In this document: piece by piece, positions 9,322-20,400 of the stretch
Numbering within the stretch: the first letter of the stretch is position 1
Layout: the number at the start of each line of letters is the position of its first letter
NCBI GenBank assembly: GCA_935421135.1
Contig: OW285197.1
Coordinates: 7,128,223 to 7,192,222, forward strand
From: Bugulina stolonifera
Taxonomy: Eukaryota > Bryozoa > Gymnolaemata > Cheilostomatida > Bugulidae
Reading direction: 5' to 3'
DNA: 64,000 nt
Notes under the pieces: generated by a model
What the model saw: only the letters and a program-made list of their open reading frames with translations
The model's database searches: none
What the model was told of the DNA's origin: nothing
Position numbers and translations under genes: made by a program

Positions 9322-10668
9322 ATGTCCGTCACACATCGAGCCATCTCTCTCTCCAAGGTTTCTGAAGATTCTCCAGACACGGTTGACTCCAGTTTTGACT
9401 TATTTGCCACTCCGCCAACTCATACTAGCGTGCTCAGAGGTGAGTGGGTATCTTTGGCTCCTGTTACGGACTCTCCTGATGGTACTATTGAATTTAACAT
9501 CCCACCCGCAGACGAACTCTACACAGATCTATCAAGGTCTTACTTACACACCACAGTAAAGGTGAGCAAGGCTGATGGAAGCGTACTACCTGCGGAAGAA
9601 CAACTAAAGGTTGTTCCAGGAGACAATTTTATGCACAGTCTCTTTTCTTCTGCCACTGTTCAACTGGCTGGGCAAGATGTTGAGTATGAACCAAACTATG
9701 GACATAGAGCTTATGTCGAGAATCTCTTAAACTATGGTAAAGATGCTAAGAGCACATATATGAAAATTGGGAGTGGGTGGATGGAGGATGAAGGAACTGG
9801 AGAAGACTATGATGGTATTCCTCCCGAAGTGATTGAAAAAAGAAAGAAACTTATAGCCACAAGTAAAGAGTTGAGTTTCTATGGGAGACCTAGGTTGAGT
9901 ATGTTTTCTCAAGGAAGACTTATTCCACCAGGAGTTCGCTCTCGCCTTACTCTACAACGTGCTATTCCACAAATGGCCCTCTTAGCAGAGACAGACAACC
10001 CTGCAGGAGGGGCGAAGATTTCTATAACTAAGACAGAATTGTGGATTCGACGTGTACAAGCCAATCCAGCATTACAAAAAGCACAAATGGATGTTTGGGT
10101 TGTGCAACAAGAGTCTATAAAACTACCAATTGACCGAATAAAAACTCATTTCCATGTCATCCCTGCTGGACACCAGTCAGTGAGAGTAAACTTTGATCAA
10201 GCGGGACAGAAGCCAAACAGAGTCTTTGTCGGACTAGTCAACCATACTGCAAAGAGTGGAACGTATAAGCAAAATCCCTTCAAATTCGGACATAACAACC
10301 TAAGTTCATTAGAACTACTAATTGATGGAACACCAGTGACCCGAAGATATGAACCAAACTTTGCAAGTGGAAAGTTTGCTCGTGAATTCATGAATTTGTT
10401 CACTGTCACAAATACATCCGATGCTGACACAGGGAATGAGATCTCCCCTAGCAAATACAAGTCCTGCGCTGCTCTCTACGCCTTTGACATTTCAGGAGAT
10501 TTGTGTGATGACAACTTTCACTTGTTATCAAATGGGAGTCTATCTATTAATCTAGCATTTGCTAATCAAACTCAAAATACACTTGGACTGTTTGTATACG
10601 AAGAAAAAGATGACATTATCTACTTGAATGCAAATCACGAAGTATCTATGGTAGCCGGGATGGTGTAA
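9322..10668 (+). CDS. Major capsid protein (double-jelly-roll type)
   Basis: 448 aa, the size expected for Polinton/adintovirus hexon-like capsid proteins. Diagnostic stretches are FDLFATPPTHTS (25-36), the IEFNIPP strand (56-62), DNFMHSLFSSATVQL (101-115) and YGHRAYVENLLNYG. The protein would trimerise into hexon capsomers. Identification is by family resemblance; the jelly-roll fold itself was not tested. The ATG at 9322 follows a 105-bp leader. The element 2 copy (45147-46493) differs at about five residues. Confidence 0.9.
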   Translation: MSVTHRAISLSKVSEDSPDTVDSSFDLFATPPTHTSVLRGEWVSLAPVTDSPDGTIEFNIPPADELYTDLSRSYLHTTVKVSKADGSVLPAEEQLKVVPGDNFMHSLFSSATVQLAGQDVEYEPNYGHRAYVENLLNYGKDAKSTYMKIGSGWMEDEGTGEDYDGIPPEVIEKRKKLIATSKELSFYGRPRLSMFSQGRLIPPGVRSRLTLQRAIPQMALLAETDNPAGGAKISITKTELWIRRVQANPALQKAQMDVWVVQQESIKLPIDRIKTHFHVIPAGHQSVRVNFDQAGQKPNRVFVGLVNHTAKSGTYKQNPFKFGHNNLSSLELLIDGTPVTRRYEPNFASGKFAREFMNLFTVTNTSDADTGNEISPSKYKSCAALYAFDISGDLCDDNFHLLSNGSLSINLAFANQTQNTLGLFVYEEKDDIIYLNANHEVSMVAGMV

Positions 10669-10673
10669 AAAGA

Positions 10674-11201
10674 ATGGATACATTCTCAATCTCGAATATT
10701 CTATCTGATGATAAACTCTCATCAACCTCCTTTAGAGGGGTTATGCCAAGGGATCACTTCTTAGACTCCTTCTCCCCATCTGGATCTTTTGTTTTCAACA
10801 CTCAAGCAAGTGAGAAAAGTGGCGAGCATTGGATCTCTGTTTTTTCGAATGGAAAAGAAATAGAGTATTTTGACTCCTATGGACTCCCCCATTCTATTTA
10901 TCCTGATGTGGGTAAGATGTTACAACAATGGGGAATACCAATAGTATGGAATGGAGAGTGTCTACAAGAAGAGAGTACTAACGTGTGTGGAGACTACTGC
11001 ATCTTGTTCTGTCTCCTTCGAGCTCGAGGGTGGAGTATGGAGGGAATAATTACACGGCTAAGCAGAGTAGAAGGAGGAGTTCGAGATCATTCTATAAGAG
11101 CTCTATTACAACGTTTATACTATAATAAAAGAAATAATACTTTCCCACTCACAACGCATGTAAACAATATTATGCTTTTTTCACCTTTTCACTTTGACTA
11201 G
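10674..11201 (+). CDS. Adenain-type cysteine protease
   Basis: 175 aa. Candidate catalytic residues are H52 (EHWISVF), D67 (YFDSYG), Q98 (oxyanion hole) and C105 (NVCGDYC), in the order and context of adenovirus proteinase and C48-like enzymes. It would cleave capsid precursors during virion maturation. The gene starts 5 bp after the capsid stop, so it may be expressed from the same transcript. AATAAA at 11360-11365 is a likely polyadenylation signal. Element 2 copy: 44611-45138. Confidence 0.92.
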   Translation: MDTFSISNILSDDKLSSTSFRGVMPRDHFLDSFSPSGSFVFNTQASEKSGEHWISVFSNGKEIEYFDSYGLPHSIYPDVGKMLQQWGIPIVWNGECLQEESTNVCGDYCILFCLLRARGWSMEGIITRLSRVEGGVRDHSIRALLQRLYYNKRNNTFPLTTHVNNIMLFSPFHFD

Positions 11202-11516
11202 AGAGAAATACTTCACCTTACTTATAATTCGTTTTTATACTACTATAACTAAAAAAAGAAACCAATAGTTTTTATCTTACCTGCATTCTTTTTTTTTCTT
11301 TGCTTTTTAGATTTCTGCTTGATTCTTGATTCTTTTATTTTTTCTCTATTTATCTTCGTAATAAAACAATACTACTGAAGAAAGCTGCATCTTTTCTATC
11401 TTGGAATAATACTCATCCAACTCAAGCTGCTCTACTACTGTAGAAACCTTCCTTATATACTAAACTTTCTAATATATCATCCAATAAGAAAAGACCCCTT
11501 TGTATGCTTTGGATTG
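11202..11516. other. Element 1 spacer between protease gene and repeat array
   Basis: A T-rich non-coding stretch with the protease poly(A) signal (11360-11365). It aligns with element 2 only as far as about 11418 (GGAATAATACTCATCC). Beyond that, element 2 has an extra convergent small gene (44121-44381) not present here. Confidence 0.6.
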
Positions 11517-12382
11517 ACATCGGGGCACATCGGGGCAACATCGGGTAGCATCGGGGCACATCGGGGCAACATCGGGACACATCGGGGCAACATCGGGACA
11601 CGTCGGGGCAACATCGGGGCACATCGGGGCAACATCGGGACACATCGGGGCAACATCGGGACACGTCGGGGCAACATCGGGGCACATCGGGGCAACATCG
11701 GGACACATCGGGGCAACATCGGGACACATCGGGGCACATCGGGGCAACATCGGGACACATCGGGGCAACATCGGGGCACATCGGGGCAACATCGGGACAC
11801 GTCGGGGCAACATCGGGGCACATCGGGGCAACATCGGGACACATCGGGGCACATCGGGGCAACATCGGGACACATCGGGGCAACATCGGGACACGTCGGG
11901 GCAACATCGGGGCACATCGGGGCAACATCGGGGCACATCGGGGCAACATCGGGACACATCGGGGCAACATCGGGACACGTCGGGGCAACATCGGGGCACG
12001 TCGGGGCAACATCGGGGCACATCGGGGCACATCGGGGCAACATCGGGACACATCGGGGCAACATCGGGACACATCGGGGCAACATCGGGACACATCGGGG
12101 CACATCGGGGCAACATCGGGACACATCGGGGCAACATCGGGACACGTCGGGGCAACATCGGGGCACATCGGGGCAACATCGGGGCACATCGGGGCAACAT
12201 CGGGACACATCGGGGCAACATCGGGGCACATCGGGGCAACATTGGGGCACATTGGGGCAACATCGGGAGACATCGGGGCAACATCGGGGCACATCGGGGC
12301 AACATCGGGGCACATCGGGGCAACATTGGGACACATCGGGGCACATCGGGGCAACATCGGGGCAACATCGGGGCACATCGGG
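11517..12382 (+). repeat. CATCGGGG tandem array, 866 bp, one orientation
   Basis: About 80 head-to-tail copies of 10-11-bp units of the forms ACATCGGGGCA and ACATCGGGAC, with a few ACGTCGGGG variants. Every unit has a run of three or four G separated by 6-7 bases, so the + strand fits the G3+N1-7 quadruplex pattern continuously. The array is stop-free in four frames, which explains several long but meaningless open frames. Confidence 0.95.
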
Positions 12383-12630
12383 TTAAACTATAATGGGTGG
12401 GGAATTAGTCAGACCCCTCCTACTAAGCTCTACTATATAGGTGGAGGTTTTCACTCCATCAGTATATTTGTAGCCCAGTCTTTACATGTTTCTTTATTAA
12501 TGTTGCAATGCACATCATAAACCAAGCCTTCCGTAGTACTTCTTCTTATCGCTAATGAGAGCTATAGGCGAAGCGCAGCCGAATTCGCTCGTTTAGATCA
12601 CAAGCTTTTCGAGTGGAGGGCGCAGGAGAA
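12383..12630. other. Element 1 spacer between array and right TIR
   Basis: A short unique segment without an open frame. The start (GGGTGGGGAATTAGTCAGACC) resembles the segment flanking the array of element 2 near 43250-43275; the rest does not match element 2. Confidence 0.5.
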
Positions 12631-12869
12631 GCGGCGGGCCGCTGCCTAGTCGCTTGGCCCGGTGGATACGGGGCACCGGCGTCGCCTCCACGTGTACGGT
12701 CGGCGCCGCACGCAACGTGGGCGGACGCGGCTTGACCGCCTCAAACGATCGGTCGTTCGGGTGAGTGGAGGTTGCGGGGGAGAGGGTGGGCGGTGGTGGA
12801 GGAGGGGTGGCGGTGATGACGGTGATGGCGGCGGCGGTGGTGGCGGCGGCGGTGGTGGTGGCGGCGGCC

Positions 12870-12901
<32 letters not shown>

Positions 12902-13256
12902 GGCGGCGGTGGCGGCGGCGGTGGTGAGGGCGGTGGTGGTGGCGGCGGCGGTGGCGGTGGTGCGGACGGGACGAGGGCGGTGGCGGGGAGGAGGGAGGTG
13001 GGGGAGGTGGGGGAGGGGGAGGGGAGGAGGGTGGGAAGGAGGGAGGGAAGGGGTCGTGGCCGGGTTCGGGGTCAAGTGTGCAAATGTTTTTTCGACCAAT
13101 CAGAAGGGGGGATTTTGGGGTGACCTTGGCAAGGTCGTGTGCAAAATTTTTGTGCTCTTTTGTGATTGGTTGAAATCGGAAATACCGGCTTGTGATTGGT
13201 TGAAAACAGGGGTCAATGAGTGCGTGTCTGTCTAGAAGTGCACTGACTATACTACT
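12631..13256 (-). repeat. Right terminal inverted repeat, element 1
   Basis: About 626 bp, the inverse of 2844-3486. It holds the same CCAAT boxes (reverse) and GGC/GGT triplet tract. It lacks the innermost 35 bp with the TATA box found at the left end; similarity stops at GCGGCGGGCC. Confidence 0.93.
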
Positions 13257-13262
13257 ACCGTG
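13257..13262. repeat. Target-site duplication, right, element 1
   Basis: ACCGTG, identical to 2838-2843. Confidence 0.95.
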
Positions 13263-15468
13263 GAAGTAATTTTTAAATTATTTTTTGAAGAGTCTCCATG
13301 CTTGCACAACGCCTGCATATGAATTTTGATCTGCTTTTAGCAGATACTGAAAAAGTGTCTTTGAAATCTTGGTGGGACATGTAAATGAATGCATCGATGT
13401 AGCCTAATAGTAGTCCTTTGCTTACTGCTTGATTATGATAAGACATGCTACATGTATAGCTGACCTACCCCATCACATTCGCTAAGTATGTGTACATGCA
13501 TTATTGTACAGTATAATTACTATTCTAATATTTACTCTACATATAATTATGTACACGTACACCATCAGCTCTTTCAAACAGTGCAAGTAAGTCTTAGCTC
13601 TTAACCCTACATCTTTTCAGAACATCTTGTTTCGAACTGTCATCTTTGAACGGTCACAAATTCGATAGATATATAACCACCAGTCTAAAAGACATGACTG
13701 TGTAATAAAATTTGAACTCGATTACCTTATTTCTTTCTTTATTACTCCAAGAATAAATTAATTTAGAATTGCCTACCCTCATAAGCAAATAACTTAGATT
13801 TGTTACTAGCTACAAAACAGTTGATTTAAATTTGTATTTTCAGTATAATATTTGTTCTGACAATATTATTTTGTTCACATGTATTTATATTTCTTAGCAT
13901 TATATGAATCTTTCTTATTGAGGCTAAGACTGCTACTACATTGAGTTACATAGTACATTGTATTAAACCATATTAAGGAGTGCATGCAACACTTGAAATC
14001 CCTTTACACAGATTACACTGCATAACGTAAAACTCTATGACCAACAATCAGTTTTACAGCATAGCCATAATATGATGTCATTAGTGTTTTTTGCATACAC
14101 AACGCACATATTGTATACCTTGCTACGCGCATAACAATGCGTGCATATATCATAGCTTTGGATTGCATAGGAGTATAGTATATCATAGTATTATAGTGGA
14201 TTAGCTATTATTTGACCACACGGCTTACGACTGGATGACAGTCACATGACCATGGCGTTCGCACAGACCAGCCAAGTGTTTCTATCCAAACTTATACTTC
14301 TCCAAGTCCTCTCCCATATTCAGGTAGGCGATTGTTTGCAACACCTTTAACCTTGAAATGCAATAGGAAACACATCTTTCATTGTAAGATGTTTGTGTTA
14401 TCATTATTATTACGTCTTCCAAATAAAAGTTAATAAAGGAATAGATTTGAGCTACTCTTTTATACATGTATTAAATATATGAAAGTAAAGTGTGATCAAA
14501 AGCTATAATAATATCAAAAATGTTTCTACTACATTATGATGTATCCATCAACTATGTGGTTTTATTATAGTATAAGGTAGCACATCACATAATAATTGTA
14601 GTATCAGTGTGATTATTGTGTTGTACAGACTTGGTGTAAGTTGTCTTCTCTCTCTCTGCTTATAGAGTATAATTTTGTCTATCATGTAAGGTACCCACAC
14701 CACCGTAGCCTTAGCATAATATATTAGTTAGCCTGTGTACTAGACTCAGTCACTGTGCTCACTTGACTCAAAGCAGTCATTCACTGGATGCTCTGCCTAT
14801 GCAAGTATTTATGCGTATTACTTGATTGTAGAATACAACACACCTATGTACATGCACATGTACATATACATGTGCATGCGCATGCGCATGTGCATGTGAC
14901 ATAATCCTTGAGCAATGTACATGTACGTATCTCAACTGTATGTTTGGGTGGGTGCCTTATGCTAGGATGGATATAACAATGGTGTACCACTGTGGTACAT
15001 GACCATAATTACTATATTATGTTTATATGAATGCATAGGGTAGCTCTCATAAGCATCCTTACCAGTTATACCTTATTAATGAAGTATAAACTGGTAAGGT
15101 TTAAATGTCACGGCAAATATTTCAACTTTTATTGCTACATTTATTATATTTATTACTGGTTTTATTATCAGCTTATGTAGAACATCTGGAATTATCCTCA
15201 TGCATGTATATACATGTTATGACTATCTGGTATGATAATACTACACTAAAAAATTTCACACTGTTCAATAGGAGTTGTCTTATCCAAGTGTTTATTACAT
15301 TATGCTAACATTATATACTTGCATGCATGTATGTATAATACATGGCAGATGTCATCACATGAGGTGAAATATTTGGAATTATCCTCTCATACACTGACCA
15401 TGGTTAGACAATACTACACTGAACCTATTAATAGGAGTTATCTTGTCCATCTCACTATTTATTTACAG
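13263..15468. other. Intergenic or upstream region of the tetraspan gene
   Basis: No exon could be fixed. An alternating purine-pyrimidine stretch of GCATGCGCATG type occurs near 14850-14900. A hairpin formed by CCTTACCAGTT and AACTGGTAAGG lies at about 15059-15098. A diverged tandem duplication of about 100 bp occupies 15175-15290 and 15360-15460. The 5' exon of the tetraspan gene probably lies here or further left. Confidence 0.4.
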
Positions 15469-18400
15469 CTCATCTCAGGGTTAACAATAGTATTGGCTGT
15501 ACTTATATGTCTAATAAAAGATGCTGTCAGCTACGATCTAATAGATTCAGCCGATAAATACTTACCTCTACTGTTCGGTGGACTTCCTGCGGGCACAATA
15601 CTAATAGCTTCCTACCTACACATCAAGAGACTCAAAGAAGATAAATACAGAGATGCACTACCCCTCTATGTGAGTAAACTACAAGAAGGAAATAATATTA
15701 TAATTATAATATATGTTATAATTATAATTATATAACATTATAATTATAATAATTATATATTATAATTATAATATAATATATTATAATTCATTGACCGGAT
15801 GGTAGGAGGAAGTAGATGCTAGAATAGAGTGGATGTAGATATGCAATGATCTCTATTTGAATTAAAATTGTAGATATCAGAGTTCAGAGTGCTGACTATC
15901 CTTAACTTTCTCTTTGCCATAGCCATGGTGGTCCTGGGAGCTGTATACATAAAGAAAGTAAGTGCTAAGTATTTACTACTGATGGCTATGAGATAGGTGG
16001 TAAGTGTACACCGGTTTTAGTGATGCCAAAGTCCTTGAGCATTTGGAATCATTTAAAAGCGGTTTATAGCGGGAATTCTTCTGTGAAATAGTAACAAATA
16101 GTTCTCTGATGAGTGAAGCCATAAGTAATAGTGTCAGCGTCTATGGAAGAGAAAGAGCAGCCAATGGTGGAAAGAGGCACTTCACTTCAAAAAATTATTA
16201 ATTTTGTTCCTTTGCCTTGCAGCCATGATTATTTTACATCTAAACAAACAGAAAGCTTTACCGATTTTGATGTGAAGCTTTTGATAATTTTCTAAAGGGA
16301 TTAGGTTACAAGAAAAGAAACTTTTTTAAGCCTTTGAAATGAAAATCTTGTAACTCTGGAAAGTGACGCAGGGCTAAAAAATGCTGAAGAGATTATACTG
16401 GTTCATTGCGATGCCCTAAATTCTACTCCTGCAAAAAATTCAGCATTAGCTTATAATTCAGTATGCCAGCAGATTCCTCCTGGCTATTGTTCAGTAGTTT
16501 GTAGGGAAAGTGGTATATAATAAGGATTATTAGCAGATAGTGACAATGGATTAGTTAACCAGCTGGATGGAACTTATAACCAATACTGCACCAACACACT
16601 GGTGTAGCGTCCACAAATCGGATTCAGTAGTTGTTGTCTGGTGCGTGAAGGAAGGAGAAATCATCAAGTAATCTTCACTTTGTTCTCCGTTTTCTTTGCT
16701 GTGGTTTAGTGGTTAGAGAAATGGGTAGTACGCAATCCACGCACCACCACATACATGTATACCAAAATATTCCTAACAGGCAAAATAGGATACACCAGTG
16801 TTCGAAGTGCAGTTATAAGGGAGTATATGGTGTGTACCACCACAATTTTAGTAGTTATACGACCAGAAGGCATCTACCCTCATTTTAATGGCTAGTTTTC
16901 ACCATGAAGTCATTGTTGGTAGAGTACTCAATTGTCATTCATAGGGACATGTGTCTTTCTCAGGGACAAAGGAACAATCTCACCAAATAATGATTTTTTA
17001 TTTCATTTTTATTGCTTCATTGCTAATTTCTTAGCTACCATAGGGTTAGATAGGATAGCAATACAATTATACTAATCTGTAAGGTAGGACTCCTGCATGT
17101 GTAATTCTACGCTCAACTATATAGAATGCCCTAAGATCGCATGCACAGTATACTCATCTCATTTGTTCCATTTCGAACACTGGGATGCATTTTTGTGTTT
17201 GTGTTAATTCAAATGCATGAGAGCTGCCCGATGACTGACCTACGGCCCGTCGTACTACGCCAAAACCAGCTTAATGAGTTGGGGTTCCAAGCTCATATTG
17301 TGGGAAAAGGCACTGGGACACACTTAGTACTACAGTGAACTAGGCAGAAGAAGTCTTCCAGCAAGTAAAGGAGCTTGTCTAGAGAGACTTGAGCTTCTTG
17401 GGATTTTATTTCCAACTGTTTTCAACTGAATATAGTTTTTGAGCCCCTCTCAACTAAGAGTGGGCCTGGCTCAGGCCAGCCCTACACTATTAAGGACAAT
17501 TTAGTGTTCAACTGCCCTTTGTCTTGGGTTCAGTCGGTGTCGTGTTCTCATCGAGGGTTGGTCTCTTTTGAGGTCATTTCACCACAAGATAACATAATTA
17601 TGTAATATTTGAAGAAGCAAATGCATGTAGGCCTATTGTGACACTTGTTTCAGGAGTAATTATTTTGATGGCACCGGGCGAGTGCTGCCTAGTATTATCA
17701 AAGTCACTGTATGTGATAAGGAGTTGTGCTCAAAATCATCTATAATTGTCTGAAATAGGGGATGTTAGAGATGGAAAGTGACTAGCATGGGCTAAGATTT
17801 CTCTGCTGGTGTAATACACTGCTCATCAAAACACTCAACACGTTGGGTAGAGTGTGCAAAAGACAGGTTAAGGCTTTTGCCTAATGAGAGAGACTTGAGG
17901 GAGTCTGAAGGGCAATCGCCATCTTGACCAGGTGTGGAAAACTTGTAACGTTCCTTCTTCTATGACCTGTTTATAAACAGCACAACATGCAAAAAAATAT
18001 TTACTAAACTTCAGGAGATTTGTTGTTAAAAAAGTTACCAGATCATCATCGACTCAGCATAACAATGTCTCAATGGGGAGAAAGATTATCGCAATGTTCA
18101 TGGGGTTCATTTGTGACGTTAGATTTTGTTTTTAATTTAGTTAATTCACTCACAACTTGCATTGTTAATAGACCAACGAGACGGTGGAAGTGACCAGCAC
18201 TATCCAATGAGCTTGCGAATAAAATTTGGAATATCTTTGCCGGACTTCCGACCTGTTGGCAGCCAAGGTCTTTGGTTACCATCTTATAATATATTACCAT
18301 AACAAAAATTATGCTACAGTCATGTACAATGTACTAGGTCTGCTATTAGTGTACAGTACTCTATATAATCTTTATCTTTGCAGCTAGAACTCACCACTCA

Positions 18401-18515
18401 CCTATCAGTATACAACTCACATGTTATCAGCGTGGTGATTGGTTCTCTCAATTTGTTTGTCAGCTTGCCCTACCTTGGCATATCACTACAAGCAGGGCAG
18501 CAATCCGCCCTCTGA
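15469..18515 (+). CDS. Four-transmembrane (tetraspan) membrane protein, 5' end unresolved
   Basis: Three phase-0 exons join cleanly: 15469-15669 (67 codons), 15874-15957 (28 codons) and 18384-18515 (43 codons plus TGA). The acceptors are ATTTACAG, ATTGTAG and TCTTTGCAG; the donors are GTGAGT and GTAAGT. Four hydrophobic segments follow in order: ISGLTIVLAVLICLI, LLFGGLPAGTILIASYL, VLTILNFLFAIAMVVLGAVYI and VISVVIGSLNLFVSLPYLGI. The loops are short, giving about 138 residues. The topology recalls MS4A/TMEM-type tetraspans rather than true tetraspanins (no CCG motif). The first exon was not identified; an in-frame Met upstream at 15319 exists but is unconvincing. The 2.4 kb second intron holds decayed coding-like fragments (about 16130-16560). 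Confidence 0.7.
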
Positions 18516-18521
18516 ACGTTA

Positions 18522-18615
18522 GCTGAACGTCTGCTGAACGTCTGCTGAATGTCTGCTGAACGTCTGCTGAACGTCTGCTGAACGTCAGCTGAACGTCAGC
18601 TGAATGTCTGCTGAA
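18522..18615. repeat. 11-bp tandem repeat GCTGAACGTCT
   Basis: Eight to nine near-perfect head-to-tail units, variants changing AACG to AATG and TCTG to TCAG. The first partial unit overlaps the tetraspan stop codon, so the array makes up its immediate 3' untranslated region. Confidence 0.85.
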
Positions 18616-19207
18616 ACCATAAATACCAACCTATCCAATTGAACAGAACTAAGACCAGGTTTACCAATGACCTAAATTGAACTACTATTGTTGCTCTATA
18701 ATAATATAGTGACTAAACGCAGTGTATGGTGATTGTATGGATGTATCAATATGGTGCAAATGTGTGACATATCCAGCCTTCTGATCATAAGATATTGTAA
18801 CTCTAATAATTATTCTTTTAAATGAAATACTTACCCAATGTACATGTACATTATAAATATGTTGTAGAATGCTAAGATTTTTACATACATGCACTTACTG
18901 CACTTATTGCACTCACAGTGTGCGTATTGTTATACATGTAGTTAGCAATTTAATTATTTATTACAAAGCAGGCCAAATAAGCAAATTACATGTCAGTATG
19001 TACTTATAAATAAAACATAAATTTTATCAACATAACATGTCTATAATGATTATGTATATCCTTATTAGTGTATGGTTTCACTGCATGGTGAGATGGAGGG
19101 TTAGTACTTACAGCAATAACGAAAGTTATTTGCAAGCACCGTGCTTGAGTTTCATCAATGACTACAGAAGTGCTGTTCTACTACAAACAGTTGCCAGTCA
19201 GACCTTA
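18616..19207. other. Intergenic, nothing recognised
   Basis: AT-rich sequence between the tetraspan 3' end and the second 1.2 kb repeat copy. No exon or RNA gene seen. Confidence 0.5.
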
Positions 19208-20400
19208 CCGACAACATCTGAGCCATGTCATGGCTATCTGACGATTACACAGTAACACAGAAGAAAAACAAAACAAAAATAAAAGACAATAGGTACATAA
19301 CAGAGCAAAATAATTCAAACAATGCAGTAAATCACAGTAATCAAAATATAAATAAATATAATTTTTTATATTTATGAATTTTATTAAATAAAAAATGAAG
19401 AGTTTTTCACCGACTGGACGTAAAAGAATTATTTTACTTTTAGCCAGTGACAATGCTTTTTTCCCATCATATGTAATTATTACAATGTTATAATAATATT
19501 ATAATATAATACAGCGATGAGAATGGTACATGCACGTGCATATATTATAATAGTTATATCTGTAATAAATAGTGTAATGCAATAGAATCAATTATAATGA
19601 TAATGATATAAACTCTATTCGCCCACTTGAGATATTTACACATTTATTAATCACTCTTGATCTCATTCCGAAATTAGACAGAAGTTATGAAACAATGGAA
19701 ATCAGTATTATTTCAATTATGTTATATGTGAGAGTGATATGTTTACCATAATATGCCGTTGTTTCGTAATTAGAAATTTACATACAATCATTTACATACC
19801 AACCACGGTAGAACTGCATTCCTAGATCAGTTGCTCAACGATGATACGTCAATCACTATCTGTACTTATATATTTGCTTTCTTTTAATGTACTTACACTG
19901 TATATTTATACTTCTTACTTTTACTTACACTGTATGTACTTACACTGTATAACCCAAGTTCCTATGAAAGATAGGCAAGCATTCTACCACCACACTATCA
20001 GGTCCACAGTGACTGTATGGGGAAAACTAGCTATTGAAGTGAGGGTACACACCTGCTGGCTGCATAACCACTAACTTTGAGGTGGGTACACATCGTATAC
20101 TCCCGGATAACCACACTTTGAACACTGCATTGTATGTACTTATACTGTATGTTATTTATATACTTACCTTTAATTACACTACATAATGTCCTTACACTGT
20201 ATCTACATTGCACCATATTATGTACTTACACAGAATGTACTTACATTACGTGTAAATACTTGCACTGTATAAATAATGCATTTTATCTGTATGTACATGT
20301 AGGCTACTGTCACAGTGTGTACTTACAACATGTACACATGTTCTTAGTACAAATAACTACACTTACAGATATACATGTATGACGTACATGATATATTATA
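19208..20400. repeat. 1.2 kb dispersed repeat, copy 2
   Basis: Near-identical to 1429-2645, same orientation. It lacks a few short internal units of the TACTTACACTGTA tract. Sequence on either side is unrelated to that around copy 1. Confidence 0.8.

Larger units (their letters stand above)
2844..13256 (+). mobile_element. Polinton/adintovirus-like element 1 (lacks polymerase B; partly decayed)
   Basis: A 10,413-bp element bounded by terminal inverted repeats starting AGTAGTATAGTCAGTGCAC and by a perfect 6-bp target-site duplication. It encodes a packaging ATPase, integrase, penton-like, pVI-like and major capsid proteins and a cysteine protease, all on the + strand, with genes abutting or overlapping. 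That set is the virion and integration module of Polintons/Mavericks and adintoviruses. The protein-primed DNA polymerase B, about 3 kb in classical members, is absent. Three genes are broken relative to element 2: a frameshift near 4665, and in-frame stops at 6199-6201 and 7708-7710. The capsid proteins of the two copies differ at only about 5 of 448 residues, so both insertions are recent. Confidence 0.95.

Noticed and set aside
10197..10460. Antisense frames inside capsid, penton-like and other element genes (also 8865-9149, 9727-9912, 45355-45618, 46666-46950)
   Set aside because: Shadows of the conserved coding strand; no promoter or independent support.
11517..12382. CRISPR array
   Set aside because: No unique spacers, units of 10-11 bp, eukaryotic context, no cas genes.
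11422..12386. 290-318-codon frames through the CATCGGG array on both strands
   Set aside because: An artefact of a short repeat unit lacking stop triplets; the peptides are pure repeats in four frames at once.
16130..16560. Coding-like fragments in the tetraspan intron
   Set aside because: Interrupted by several stops in each frame and without splice sites; at most an old relic.
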